Of a DNA stretch of 64,000 nucleotides, positions 28,050 through 40,672 are shown in pieces. The notes below the pieces were generated by a model. That model ran no database searches. It was given only the letters and a program-made list of their open reading frames with translations, and was not told the origin of the DNA. The first letter of the stretch is position 1; every line of letters begins with the position of its first letter. The DNA is from Pseudoalteromonas sp. N1230-9 (GTDB taxonomy: Bacteria; Pseudomonadota; Gammaproteobacteria; Enterobacterales; Alteromonadaceae), in contig NZ_CP090419.1 of the NCBI RefSeq assembly GCF_032716425.1, forward strand, positions 197,001 through 261,000, in the 5' to 3' direction. The position numbers and the translations under genes are program-made.

Positions 28050-29288
28050 ATGAACTTAACGCAATTACGTCGCCAATTTCCTGCACTTATGCAACAAGTT
28101 GCAGGTCAGTCACCGGTTTTCCTTGATGGTCCAGGTGGCTCGCAAGTGCCACAGTCAGTTTTAAGTGCCATGACTGCTTATTTGGGTTACTACAACTCAA
28201 ACTTAGGCGGTGCATTTTTCTCAAGTGATAAAACTGTTGAGCTAATGGCAAACGCTCGCCAAGCCGCAGCCGATTTATTAAATGCGCCAGCTAAAGAGCA
28301 AATCGTGTTTGGTGCAAACATGACAAGCTTAACGTTTAGCTTTAGCCGTGCCATCTCGCGTGATTGGACTGAAAATGATGAAATTATTGTCACCAATGCA
28401 GATCACTTCTCAAACGTTTCATCGTGGCAGCAAGCTGCTGAAGATAAAGGTGCGACAGTAAAAACAGCGCTTATCAACGAAGCTGATTACAGCTTAGACA
28501 TGGCGCATTTTGAAAGCCTTTTATCTACCAAAACAAAGCTTGTTGCAGTGACGTATGCATCAAACACCACTGGTTCAATTAATGACATTAAACGCATTGT
28601 TGAGCTTGCTCATGCCGTTGGTGCGTTAGTCTATGTTGATGCCGTTCATTACGCACCTCATGAGCTGGTTGATGTACAAGCGCTTGATTGTGACTTTTTA
28701 GCGTGCTCTGCATACAAGTTCTTTGGTCCTCACCTTGGTATTGTATATGGTAAACGCGAGCACCTTGAAGGTTTCACACCATACAAAGTTGAACCTGCAA
28801 AAGATGTTGTGCCAGGTCGCTGGGAAACCGGTACACAAAGCTTCGAAGCCCTGGCTGGCCTTATTGCTGCGGTTGATTACATTGCTGCAATTAGTGAGCT
28901 TGATGATAGTCATTCACGCCGAGAAAAGCTCGCTGCTGCATTTGCTACCACTAAACAACACGAAATGTCACTCAGTAAGCATTTCTTAACTCGCTTAGCA
29001 GATTATCCACGTATTAAGTTATTTGGTATTAATGATTTGGCGCGTTTAGAAGAGCGTACACCGACTTTTGCTTTAACGTTTGAAGGTATCGAGCCGCGTA
29101 TCGTGTCTGAATTTTTAGGCAAACAGCATATCTGTGTGTGGGATGGTAATTTCTATGCACAAGGTTTATGTAAGCAGCTAGGTGTATTAGATACCGGCGG
29201 TGTAGTACGTATTGGTTGTATGCATTACAACACTATTGAAGAACTCGATCAGGTTTTCGATTTATTTGATCAGTTATTAAAGATGTAA
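28050..29288 (+). CDS. cysteine desulfurase-like PLP enzyme (class V aminotransferase fold)
   Basis: 412 residues. The PLP lysine lies in DFLACSAYKFFGPHLG (about residue 228), with the cofactor Asp and His in VYVDAVHYAPHE. N-terminal FLDGPGGSQVPQSV and FGANMTSLTFSFSRAI are typical of the cysteine desulfurase-like subgroup rather than IscS or SufS. The substrate Cys loop of true desulfurases is not evident, and no Fe-S assembly genes are nearby. It is paired tightly with the 2OG oxygenase upstream, suggesting successive action on one amino acid (hydroxylation, then PLP chemistry). That reading is inference. Confidence 0.85.
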   Translation: MNLTQLRRQFPALMQQVAGQSPVFLDGPGGSQVPQSVLSAMTAYLGYYNSNLGGAFFSSDKTVELMANARQAAADLLNAPAKEQIVFGANMTSLTFSFSRAISRDWTENDEIIVTNADHFSNVSSWQQAAEDKGATVKTALINEADYSLDMAHFESLLSTKTKLVAVTYASNTTGSINDIKRIVELAHAVGALVYVDAVHYAPHELVDVQALDCDFLACSAYKFFGPHLGIVYGKREHLEGFTPYKVEPAKDVVPGRWETGTQSFEALAGLIAAVDYIAAISELDDSHSRREKLAAAFATTKQHEMSLSKHFLTRLADYPRIKLFGINDLARLEERTPTFALTFEGIEPRIVSEFLGKQHICVWDGNFYAQGLCKQLGVLDTGGVVRIGCMHYNTIEELDQVFDLFDQLLKM

Positions 29289-29342
29289 ACACGTTACTAG
29301 TTAGCTATCAGAATGCCGTTTCTGATAGCTAATATAACAAGT

Positions 29343-30047
29343 TTAGGACTGCGGCTGTCCATAAATTTGTTCTGCGCGGTTGAATAAAATCCACGACGTT
29401 AAAATATACTTATCATTTGAAATGGGCTTGTTGCCACGGTGAGTATGCGTGAAGTAACCTGGCGCTATCACCATAGAGCCTTGTTTTGGCGATATTTTAC
29501 GTTGTTGATAGTAAAACTCTGTTTCTCCACCTTCTTCGACATCATTTAAGTAAAACATAAATAACAGCACACGATGCAAGGCTTCGTTATGGCCAATTTG
29601 TGGGTATACCTCACTATGCCAATACGGGTAGCCACCTTTATTAATATCGTACTTTTGTGCCTGAATAGGACCCATTCTAAAAATTTGCTGGACTAATAAT
29701 GGCAGTTGAGGTTTACCGACTTCTTCATAGTTATCTTGTGTTAAATCAACTGGTTTTCCTGTTTTGGGATGATACACTTTCAACCCAAAGGCACCAATCA
29801 TCATGAATATGTGCTCTTCAATGTATTTAAAGACGTAACCAGCAGTAACTTGCTGAATGTGTTTTAATTGTTCAGCATATTCTGGATGATTACTCAGATA
29901 TAAGTCATGACTATCTTTCTTTGCTAAATCGATGCCGCCAGAGGTCATGCCCTGCTTTAAATGCGCGCTTTGTTCAAATAGCGTGATAAAGTTGTCGCAA
30001 AATTCTTTACTAAGGGCGTTTTCGTATACACGAATAAAGTCCGTCAT
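29343..30047 (-). CDS. 2OG-Fe(II) oxygenase, prolyl-4-hydroxylase type
   Basis: 234-residue oxygenase of the prolyl 4-hydroxylase alpha superfamily. Metal ligands are H144 and E146 in YWHSEVYP (Glu in place of the more common Asp) and H203 in THTHRG, with 2-oxoglutarate likely held by R204 or a later Lys (SNDKYILTSW). The double-stranded beta-helix core runs from about 120 to 225 (LFMFYLNDVEEGGETEFY). The substrate is unknown and could be a protein or small molecule. It is convergent with the oxygenase/PLP pair and divergent from the thioesterase gene, 36 bases away. Confidence 0.82.
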   Translation of the reverse strand: MTDFIRVYENALSKEFCDNFITLFEQSAHLKQGMTSGGIDLAKKDSHDLYLSNHPEYAEQLKHIQQVTAGYVFKYIEEHIFMMIGAFGLKVYHPKTGKPVDLTQDNYEEVGKPQLPLLVQQIFRMGPIQAQKYDINKGGYPYWHSEVYPQIGHNEALHRVLLFMFYLNDVEEGGETEFYYQQRKISPKQGSMVIAPGYFTHTHRGNKPISNDKYILTSWILFNRAEQIYGQPQS

Positions 30048-30083
30048 GAGCTACCTTTTATTTATATTTTTTATAGGGTTACT

Positions 30084-30482
30084 ATGTTTACAGAAAAAAT
30101 CTCGCCTCGTTTTAGCGAAACGGATGTTCTAGGGCACATCAACAATACCGTACTCCCCGTATGGTTTGAAGCAGCGCGTGTCCCTATTTTTAAATTTTTT
30201 ACACCTGATTTAAACCCTCACGACTGGAAATTGATTATTGCTAAGGTTGAAGTCAGTTTCGTCGGCGAGCTTTTTTACGGCCATGAGGTTGAAATAAAAA
30301 CAAGCGTGGAGCATATCGGTTCAAGTTCATTTGTAGTGAGGCAAGAAGCTTGGCAGCAGGGCACATGTTGTGCAGTCGGTAAAACAGTGTTGGTGCGCTA
30401 TGATTTTAATAATAAATGCTCAAAAAAGCTTGATGAAGATGAAAAAACGGCACTTGCAGCACATTTATTCGCTTCAGAATAG
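30084..30482 (+). CDS. acyl-CoA thioesterase, 4HBT hot-dog family
   Basis: 132-residue single hot-dog domain protein. The start MFTEKISPRFSETDVLGHINN carries the family motif with catalytic D14 and the following G-H-INN, as in YbgC/FcbC-type thioesterases. The long helix (VLPVWFEAARVPIFKFF) and later strands fit. It hydrolyses acyl-CoA thioesters; chain preference is unknown. The ATG at 30084 has TAGGGT upstream. Confidence 0.88.
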   Translation: MFTEKISPRFSETDVLGHINNTVLPVWFEAARVPIFKFFTPDLNPHDWKLIIAKVEVSFVGELFYGHEVEIKTSVEHIGSSSFVVRQEAWQQGTCCAVGKTVLVRYDFNNKCSKKLDEDEKTALAAHLFASE

Positions 30483-30563
30483 GGCATTTATGCCGACATT
30501 CTTTAGTGCTTGAGGTAATATACGCGCTCATTATTTTGAGTCCGTATTTCTGGGTTACATGCA

Positions 30564-31142
30564 ATGCTGTTAATGATTGATAATTATGATTCGTTTACCT
30601 ATAACTTAGTGCAGTATTTTCAGCGCTTAGATCAAGATGTATTGGTAAAACGAAATGATGAAATCAGTATTGCTGAAATCAAGCAGCTCAAGCCTGAGCA
30701 TATTGTGCTTTCACCTGGGCCTTGCTCTCCCAACGAAGCTGGTATTTCACTTGAGGTTGTTGAACAATTAAAAGGCCAGTTGCCAATTTTGGGAATTTGT
30801 CTTGGTCATCAATCTATTGCACAAGCTCTTGGAGCAAAGATCATTCGGGCCAAGCAGGTGATGCATGGTAAAACATCCGTTATTCAGCATACCAATCAAG
30901 GTGTTTTTACTGGGCTTGAAAACCCGCTTCGCGTGTGTCGTTACCACTCTTTAGTTGTTGATAAGCAAACATTACCCAATGAATTGACGGTTACCGCATG
31001 GACTGAAGTAAACCATGATTTAGACGAGATTATGGGCTTAATGCATTGTAACTTAGCGCTCGAAGGGGTTCAGTTTCACCCCGAGGCAATTTTGACAGAG
31101 CAGGGACTTGAACTACTTGCTAACTTTTTAACTCGCTTCTAA
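30564..31142 (+). CDS. pabA: aminodeoxychorismate/anthranilate synthase glutamine amidotransferase subunit
   Basis: 192-residue class I glutamine amidotransferase that supplies ammonia to PabB or TrpE for folate or tryptophan synthesis. The N-terminus MLLMIDNYDSFTYNLVQYF is diagnostic. Catalytic C79 sits in GICLGHQS, with His and Glu in VQFHPEA near residue 170. The stand-alone form away from trp genes and close to argD, as in Vibrio and Shewanella, favours PabA, but dual use as TrpG cannot be excluded. The HDOD gene follows 25 bases later. Confidence 0.93.
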   Translation: MLLMIDNYDSFTYNLVQYFQRLDQDVLVKRNDEISIAEIKQLKPEHIVLSPGPCSPNEAGISLEVVEQLKGQLPILGICLGHQSIAQALGAKIIRAKQVMHGKTSVIQHTNQGVFTGLENPLRVCRYHSLVVDKQTLPNELTVTAWTEVNHDLDEIMGLMHCNLALEGVQFHPEAILTEQGLELLANFLTRF

Positions 31143-31167
31143 TCTTAAGTTTATTGAATTAACAATT

Positions 31168-32352
31168 ATGAACGAAAAAACGCCTGTGCAAATAACTGAA
31201 AAAGATCGCCAACAAAGGATTGCAATGATGCTCGACGAGCGTGCGCATGACTTATTGCTTGGTCATAGTTTTGCACAACGTCAAATTGGTTATATTCATA
31301 CACTTGAAATTGACTATGGTGAAAAAATCGAGCAACGCACTTTATTAGAGGTGGAAGTTGCCGCTCATAAGAAGCGACAGAAATCCAGCACGGCCCACCA
31401 TAAATACCGCGCACAAGCGAGTAAGCAATTACACCAAGTTATCGAAACGGCAATGAACAAGCAGCTCGAGGATATTGATTCTGTTATCCATGAAACAATT
31501 GGTATACAGGATGCTGTTCCAGCAATTATTGATATCCTCGCTGTAAAATCGGCTTCTGTAGGGCGAATTGAGCCTTTGGTACAAGACTTATCTTGGTTAG
31601 GGCGAGAGTTGGTCGCGCTTGTTAATTTGCCTTTTTATCGTAAGCAACGCAGTAAAAATACATCAGTTAAGGTCGATAACCCGTTATTAGCACTACGTTA
31701 TATCGGGCTGGATAATTTAAAGTTTGTTGTGCCTACGTTTGCTGTACGTCATTGGATGCCTCATAGCACTGAACCATTTCCATTGTTAAAGCGTCGCTTA
31801 CGTGATAATTCGATGGCGTGTGCGATTGCAGCGCAAGAGATAGCAAAGTTGAATGACGTTAATGAAGAACAGGCATTTACTCTTGGCATGCTAATGGATG
31901 TAGGCAAGATTGCCTTGGTAAGATTGTACTTGCGTACATTCGAACGTGTATGGCAACGTAAAGTGACTATGGCACGTGAAGAGCAGAATAAGGATCTTCA
32001 TACCGCCCTGCTTGAACTTAAACCAGACCCATTATTTTTAAGTTCTTTATTGAGTAAGTTATCAATGACGATTACTGCTAAAGTGATTGAACAAATGGCT
32101 TTTCGTTATTTGCCTTTCAAAGCGGTCATGGAGCAACTTATCTCGCCACATCCGATTAGCGATGAAAGCTTACCTTTAACTCGTGTTATTTTAAAAGCAC
32201 GATGTTATGCACAATTTTTGAGCTTGAACGAACATCAGTTAGTTGAAAAAGACGAAATTCAGTCTTGGTTTACGTATTTTGGTTTTACTCAAACAGAGCT
32301 AAAACATCTGGCCAAGTGCAATTTTGAGAATTTCAATATCAAAATAAATTAA
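31168..32352 (+). CDS. HDOD-domain signalling protein
   Basis: 394-residue cytoplasmic protein. The N-terminal 100 residues are charged and helical. A HDOD domain fills about 110-310, seen in LVALVNLPFYR, NPLLALRYIGLDNLKFVVPTFAV and the half-preserved HD-like part NEEQAFTLGMLMDVGKIALVRL. True HD metal residues are missing, as is normal for HDOD. Such proteins act in stress and second-messenger responses without a known enzyme activity. It stands between pabA and argD in the same direction. Confidence 0.82.
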   Translation: MNEKTPVQITEKDRQQRIAMMLDERAHDLLLGHSFAQRQIGYIHTLEIDYGEKIEQRTLLEVEVAAHKKRQKSSTAHHKYRAQASKQLHQVIETAMNKQLEDIDSVIHETIGIQDAVPAIIDILAVKSASVGRIEPLVQDLSWLGRELVALVNLPFYRKQRSKNTSVKVDNPLLALRYIGLDNLKFVVPTFAVRHWMPHSTEPFPLLKRRLRDNSMACAIAAQEIAKLNDVNEEQAFTLGMLMDVGKIALVRLYLRTFERVWQRKVTMAREEQNKDLHTALLELKPDPLFLSSLLSKLSMTITAKVIEQMAFRYLPFKAVMEQLISPHPISDESLPLTRVILKARCYAQFLSLNEHQLVEKDEIQSWFTYFGFTQTELKHLAKCNFENFNIKIN

Positions 32353-33928
<1,576 letters not shown>

Positions 33929-34010
33929 TTATCCAACTGTCATTTCAGGGCAAGTATTTGCTTGCCCACATTTCTTATTTACCGTTATTTATAAGGGAGC
34001 AAGCGGACTC

Positions 34011-36514
<2,504 letters not shown>

Positions 36515-36530
36515 TCGGTACTTATAGTTA

Positions 36531-36556
36531 AAAAAGCAGCCTAGGCTGCTTTTTTT
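36531..36556 (+). terminator. terminator of argD-astA-astD
   Basis: A 7-bp stem AGCAGCC/GGCTGCT with preceding A and following T runs. Confidence 0.92.
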
Positions 36557-36642
36557 GTATTAGCTTTATAGCAAAGGTAGCAATTAAAAGCGCTTTCTGC
36601 TTAAATCAATAGAGTTATAAATTTTATTAGGTGTACAGTGGT

Positions 36643-36990
36643 ATGGTTTTAGATAGGCAAGGATACGATGATCTCGTCATGTATCTCACTCAAAATTTAG
36701 CGCTATTTGAGAAGCCTGGTCAAATAAAACCAGGAGCTCCTACCGTTTTAGAGTTAATTGAAGATGTTATTGCTGAGAATGTGATGCTTCTTTGTGAACA
36801 ACATACAGAGCTAAACACAGAACAGCGAAGCCAAATAGTCCGTGAAGTTGACGGTATTGTGTATGACTTACAAGAAGTACTCAGTAGTGTAACTAATCAG
36901 CCAGTCACTGTTGAGCAGCATGCGTTTATCGATGAGTTTGCTGGCCTTGTGAAAAACTTGTTCGACAATGCCGTTATAGAGAGCGCATAA
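36643..36990 (+). CDS. DUF3802-family protein
   Basis: About 115 residues from the ATG at 36643 (a GTG four codons earlier is the alternative). An acidic, wholly helical small protein beginning MVLDRQGYDDLVMYLTQNLALFE; I place it in DUF3802 from memory of that start in Shewanella-type proteins. No membrane segment, Cys motif or known enzyme signature. Function unknown. It lies between the astD terminator and an OsmC gene. Confidence 0.7.
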   Translation: MVLDRQGYDDLVMYLTQNLALFEKPGQIKPGAPTVLELIEDVIAENVMLLCEQHTELNTEQRSQIVREVDGIVYDLQEVLSSVTNQPVTVEQHAFIDEFAGLVKNLFDNAVIESA

Positions 36991-37077
36991 CCTTTCAAAG
37001 CCTAATATCGTTTTTCGATTGCATATCAGTGTGACTTGCTTACAATCAAGCAAAAATAATTGTAAGAGACAAAACAT

Positions 37078-37491
37078 ATGCAAGCGAATGTAAAATGGGT
37101 AGAAGGTGACACTTTTATCGGCCTTTCAAATTCAGGCCATAATGTAGTATTTGATGCGGGTAGTGACAGTGCTGCACCAAGCCCAATGGAAATGGTGCTG
37201 ATGTCAGCGGGCTGTTGCTCATCTGTTGATGTAGTAAGCATTCTTAAAAAAGCCAAACAGTCGTTTAGTGATGTACAAGTAAAGTTAACTGCTGAGCGTG
37301 CTGAGTCAGCCCCTCGCGTGTTTACTAAGATTAATCTACACTTTGTGGTTACTGGCGATAATGTCTCTGAAAAACACCTCGCCCGTGCTGTTCAACTGTC
37401 TGCTGAAAAGTATTGTTCGGTAGCCTTAATGCTTGATAAAACAGTAGAAATCACTCACAGCCATGAAGTTGTGCAAGAACAGGTAAAATAA
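37078..37491 (+). CDS. OsmC-family protein (YhfA-like)
   Basis: 137 residues. OsmC/Ohr-type fold with the first redox Cys in LMSAGCCSSVDVVSIL (about residues 41-56). The second Cys of the pair appears in KYCSVALMLDK. The SAGCC motif and short length fit the YhfA branch, for which a peroxidase role is likely but not shown. ATG at 37078, preceded by GTAAGAGAC. Confidence 0.88.
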   Translation: MQANVKWVEGDTFIGLSNSGHNVVFDAGSDSAAPSPMEMVLMSAGCCSSVDVVSILKKAKQSFSDVQVKLTAERAESAPRVFTKINLHFVVTGDNVSEKHLARAVQLSAEKYCSVALMLDKTVEITHSHEVVQEQVK

Positions 37492-37579
37492 CGCTTTTTC
37501 CGAGCAGAAAATTCGTATAAAATCCGCGAACTTTTATTTCTGCTGGTGCAGGTTTCACTCGTTTTAAGGTTGGTTTAGC

Positions 37580-38392
37580 ATGAATAAACCCTTCGATAAA
37601 ATTAAGCTTCATGGCTTTAATAACTTAACTAAGAGCTTAAGCTTTAGTATTTACGATATTTGTTACGCAAAGACGGAACAACAACGTAAAGAATACATTG
37701 AATATATCGACGAACAGTACAGTGCTGATCGCCTTACCGATATTTTAGGTGAAGTTGTGGATATTATTGGTGCAAACATTTTGAATGTTTCTCGCCAAGA
37801 TTATGATCCGCAAGGTGCCAGTGTAACTATTTTGATTTCTGAAGAGCCGATTGAGCAACAAACAACGTATGACGTTGATGAAGCGCCAGGTCCTCTTCCT
37901 GAAACGGTTGTAGCACACTTAGATAAGAGCCACATCTGTGTTCATACATACCCAGAAGCTCACCCTGATGACGGTATTTGTACGTTCCGTGCCGATATCG
38001 AAGTATCAACCTGTGGCATTATTTCGCCATTAAAAGCGTTAAACTTCTTAATCCACAGCCTAGAGTCTGATGTTGTAACAATTGACTACCGTGTACGTGG
38101 TTTTACCCGTGACGTAGATGGCGTTAAGCATTATATCGACCACGCGATTAACTCAATTCAGAACTACATGACTGAAGATACAAAAGAAGCGTACCAAATG
38201 ATGGACGTAAACGTGTATCAAGAGAACTTGTTCCACACTAAGATGATGTTAAAAGAAACTGACTTAAATACTTATTTATTCGGGGTTTCTACAGCCGATC
38301 TTTCTGAAGAAGAAGAAGAAGTTATCTATTCTAAATTAACCCGTGAGATGCAAGAAATCTTCTACGGTCGTAATTTACCTGATACAGAGTAA
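37580..38392 (+). CDS. speD: S-adenosylmethionine decarboxylase proenzyme
   Basis: Makes decarboxylated AdoMet for spermidine synthesis. 270 residues, close to the E. coli class (264). The proenzyme self-cleaves to form a pyruvoyl group at Ser117 in [13 protein letters not shown], between K116 and S117. [20 protein letters not shown] carries the catalytic Cys region. speE is not adjacent, unlike in enterics. The ATG at 37580 opens a normal N-terminus [17 protein letters not shown] strong terminator follows. Confidence 0.96.
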   Translation: MNKPFDKIKLHGFNNLTKSLSFSIYDICYAKTEQQRKEYIEYIDEQYSADRLTDILGEVVDIIGANILNVSRQDYDPQGASVTILISEEPIEQQTTYDVDEAPGPLPETVVAHLDKSHICVHTYPEAHPDDGICTFRADIEVSTCGIISPLKALNFLIHSLESDVVTIDYRVRGFTRDVDGVKHYIDHAINSIQNYMTEDTKEAYQMMDVNVYQENLFHTKMMLKETDLNTYLFGVSTADLSEEEEEVIYSKLTREMQEIFYGRNLPDTE

Positions 38393-38410
38393 GTTACAGG
38401 AAGAATTAAA

Positions 38411-38446
38411 AAACGGCGTATAAGTTAGCTTATACGCCGTTTTTTT
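38411..38446 (+). terminator. speD terminator
   Basis: A 14-bp perfect stem (AAACGGCGTATAAG and its complement) with a 4-base loop and T run. Confidence 0.94.
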
Positions 38447-38524
38447 ATGCTTCTAATAGAGCACTGAATTGACTGCGCTTTTAAGGACTTATATGCTGAT
38501 AAAAAGCTTCTGTTAAGGACAACT

Positions 38525-40033
38525 ATGACAGTTAATCTCTCTCATTCTGTATTTCTTGCCGAGCAAGTCCGCAAAAATGAAGGGCTTGCTGCTACAACAA
38601 GCGCAGTAACTCTTTATGAATTGATGGAACGTGCAGGAAAGGCCGTTTTTGACCATACGTGTGCTTATTTTCCTAATGCTAGCAGGTACGTGGTATTAGT
38701 CGGTGTGGGTAATAACGCCGGTGATGGCTATGTGGTTGCCCGATTAGCAAAACAAGCGGGTAAGCAGGTGACAGTGATCGCCGCTTTGCCTGACAAGCCA
38801 TTAAAAGGCGATGCACTCACTGCTCAACAAGCGTGGTTTGATGCTGGTGGTACAATTACGAAGAGTTTAAGCTCATTCGATCAAGCCGATGTCATCGTTG
38901 ATGGTTTACTTGGTACGGGTATTCAAAATGAAGTTCGCACGCCGTTTAGTCAACTTATTCAATTAGCGAATAGTAGCCGTGCCCCAATAATTGCGATAGA
39001 CCTGCCCTCAGGTATTCATGCTGATACTGGCTCAGTATTAGGTGTCGCGATTAACGCCTCTGTTACTGTTACCTTTGTTGGGATTAAGCAAGGCCTTGTT
39101 ACGGGGCAAGGAAGAGCACAAGCAGGCGTATGTGAATTTACCGACTTAGGTATTGGTGAGGCCTTTTTAAAGCTTACAGAGCCAACGGCAGCGCTTATTA
39201 GCTATCAAAATTCCGATGCACTGCCTGCCAGAGAGAACAATAGTCATAAAACAAGTCATGGCAAATTACTATGTGTCGGTGGTAATACGGGTACTGCAGG
39301 AGCAATTCGTTTAACAGCAGAAGCAGCTCTGCGTACTGGTGCGGGTATGGTTAAAGTGTTCACGCATTCAGAATCTGTGCTTAGTGTGAGTATTGGCAGG
39401 CCAGAGCTGATGGTGAGTGCCGCAAACTTAACCGCTGCACTTGAGTGGGCAAGTTGTATAGCAATAGGCCCAGGACTTGGTTTGGATACTTGGTCAGAAG
39501 AGGTCTTTGAAACGGTTATGCAGTATTGTTTTACGCATAACAAACCTTTGGTAATCGATGCAGATGCACTGACATTGTTGGCTCAACACGCCTCTTCATT
39601 TCCAATTGTCAATTCGGTGATCACTCCACACCCTGGTGAAGCTGCCCGCTTACTTAACTGTAAAGCAAGTGATGTTGAAGCAAATCGCTTTGCTGCGGTA
39701 AGTGAGCTTGCACATAGCTACACAACAACCTGTGTTCTAAAAGGAGCAGGAACCTTAATGGCTAACAAAAACCAAGTATGGGTGTGTACAGATGGTAACC
39801 CAGCACTTGCTGTTGGTGGTAGTGGTGATGTGCTGACTGGCATTATTGCAGGGCTGCTTGCACAAGGGATTAATACAACGCAAGCGGCCACTTTAGGTGT
39901 TACCTTACACGCAAAAGCGGGTGATATTTCAGCAAAGGCTGAAGGAGAGCGTGGAATGTTACCCAGTGACTTATTTAGCGTTGTAAGGCAGTTGATTAAG
40001 GAATTGGCGAGCAATGACAAGTTTAGCAGGTGA
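38525..40033 (+). CDS. nnr: bifunctional NAD(P)HX epimerase and ADP-dependent dehydratase
   Basis: Repairs hydrated NADH/NADPH. 502 residues with the usual order: an N-terminal YjeF epimerase domain (about 1-215, GVGNNAGDGYVVARLAKQAGK, IAIDLPSGIHADTG) and a C-terminal ribokinase-like dehydratase (about 235-500, GKLLCVGGNTGTAGAIRLTAEAAL, GGSGDVLTGIIAGLLAQG). In enterics this gene directly precedes tsaE-amiB-mutL. Here those genes lie about 12 kb to the right, with the phytochrome module and other genes between. ATG at 38525 after AAGGACAA. Confidence 0.95.
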   Translation: MTVNLSHSVFLAEQVRKNEGLAATTSAVTLYELMERAGKAVFDHTCAYFPNASRYVVLVGVGNNAGDGYVVARLAKQAGKQVTVIAALPDKPLKGDALTAQQAWFDAGGTITKSLSSFDQADVIVDGLLGTGIQNEVRTPFSQLIQLANSSRAPIIAIDLPSGIHADTGSVLGVAINASVTVTFVGIKQGLVTGQGRAQAGVCEFTDLGIGEAFLKLTEPTAALISYQNSDALPARENNSHKTSHGKLLCVGGNTGTAGAIRLTAEAALRTGAGMVKVFTHSESVLSVSIGRPELMVSAANLTAALEWASCIAIGPGLGLDTWSEEVFETVMQYCFTHNKPLVIDADALTLLAQHASSFPIVNSVITPHPGEAARLLNCKASDVEANRFAAVSELAHSYTTTCVLKGAGTLMANKNQVWVCTDGNPALAVGGSGDVLTGIIAGLLAQGINTTQAATLGVTLHAKAGDISAKAEGERGMLPSDLFSVVRQLIKELASNDKFSR

Positions 40034-40054
40034 GCCAAAAAAGTTTTCGGCTCA
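40031..40054. terminator. shared hairpin between convergent nnr and receiver gene
   Basis: TGAGCC and GGCTCA form the arms. The left arm is the nnr stop and the right arm holds the stop of the opposite gene. The inner part is A/T-rich. It has no long T run, so it is a weak candidate. Confidence 0.35.
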
Positions 40055-40501
40055 GTCTAACACAATCCTAGCTTGAACAAGCCAATATTGAGTTAACATT
40101 TTCATTGATTCAACTAAATCAAAATAACTAGATGGTTTGGTCATGAAAGCATTCGTACCTAAGCTGTAACATTGCTTAATATCAATTTCTGAGTCAGAGG
40201 TTGTAAAAATAATAATCGGAATATGACGATAACGCTCTGATTTTTTTAGCTCAACTAATGCTTCTTTTCCGCCCTTTCTTGGCATGTTTAAATCTAATAA
40301 AATAAGACTTGGTAAAATTTTATTTTTATCAAGTGACTCAAGTAATTGCATGCCGTCATCGACAAATTGAATTTTATTTTCGTCGACATTGTTTTCAACA
40401 AGGGCGTCACGGATGAGCTCTTGATCATCAAGATCATCATCAGCAACTAAAATATAGCTCACAGAGCGTAATTTTTTAGTAAATAATTTGTCGTTAAACA
40501 T
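40052..40501 (-). CDS. single-domain response regulator (Rcp1-like)
   Basis: 149-residue receiver domain with no output domain. Acidic pocket ADDDLDD (20-26), phosphoacceptor D70 in LILLDLNMPRKGG, Thr in FTTSDSE and Lys in FMTKPSS. The form resembles Rcp1, the partner of cyanobacterial phytochrome Cph1. That likeness and the nearby BphP kinase (41442-43784) suggest it receives phosphate from BphP. It would then act by protein contact rather than DNA binding. It shares its upstream region, divergently, with an XRE/S24 regulator. Confidence 0.85.
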   Translation of the reverse strand: MFNDKLFTKKLRSVSYILVADDDLDDQELIRDALVENNVDENKIQFVDDGMQLLESLDKNKILPSLILLDLNMPRKGGKEALVELKKSERYRHIPIIIFTTSDSEIDIKQCYSLGTNAFMTKPSSYFDLVESMKMLTQYWLVQARIVLD

Positions 40502-40594
40502 TGGAAACCCCTGAATTTATAGAATGTGGCTTATCTGTGTTATGTAGCTACTTCTTCATAAAAAACAACAAATTAAATAATTAGTTACTCGAGT

Positions 40595-40608
40595 AGTATA
40601 TACTTTAG
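40595..40608. promoter_or_regulatory. shared motif between the receiver and S24 genes
   Basis: AGTATATACTTTAG occurs in the 171-base divergent promoter region. AGTATATACTTAG is found upstream of bphO at 44462-44474. AGTATATACT is a perfect palindrome. Confidence 0.5.
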
Positions 40609-40609
40609 C

Positions 40610-40636
40610 TAAGCAAGTGTTATATTAACTTGCTTA
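40610..40636. promoter_or_regulatory. operator-like inverted repeat before the S24 regulator gene
   Basis: TAAGCAAGT and ACTTGCTTA are perfect 9-bp arms with a 9-base AT spacer. The site lies 36 bases before the S24 regulator ATG and may be its autoregulatory operator. Confidence 0.55.
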
Positions 40637-40672
40637 TACCTATAATACAAACATAAGTTTATTAATAACGCG

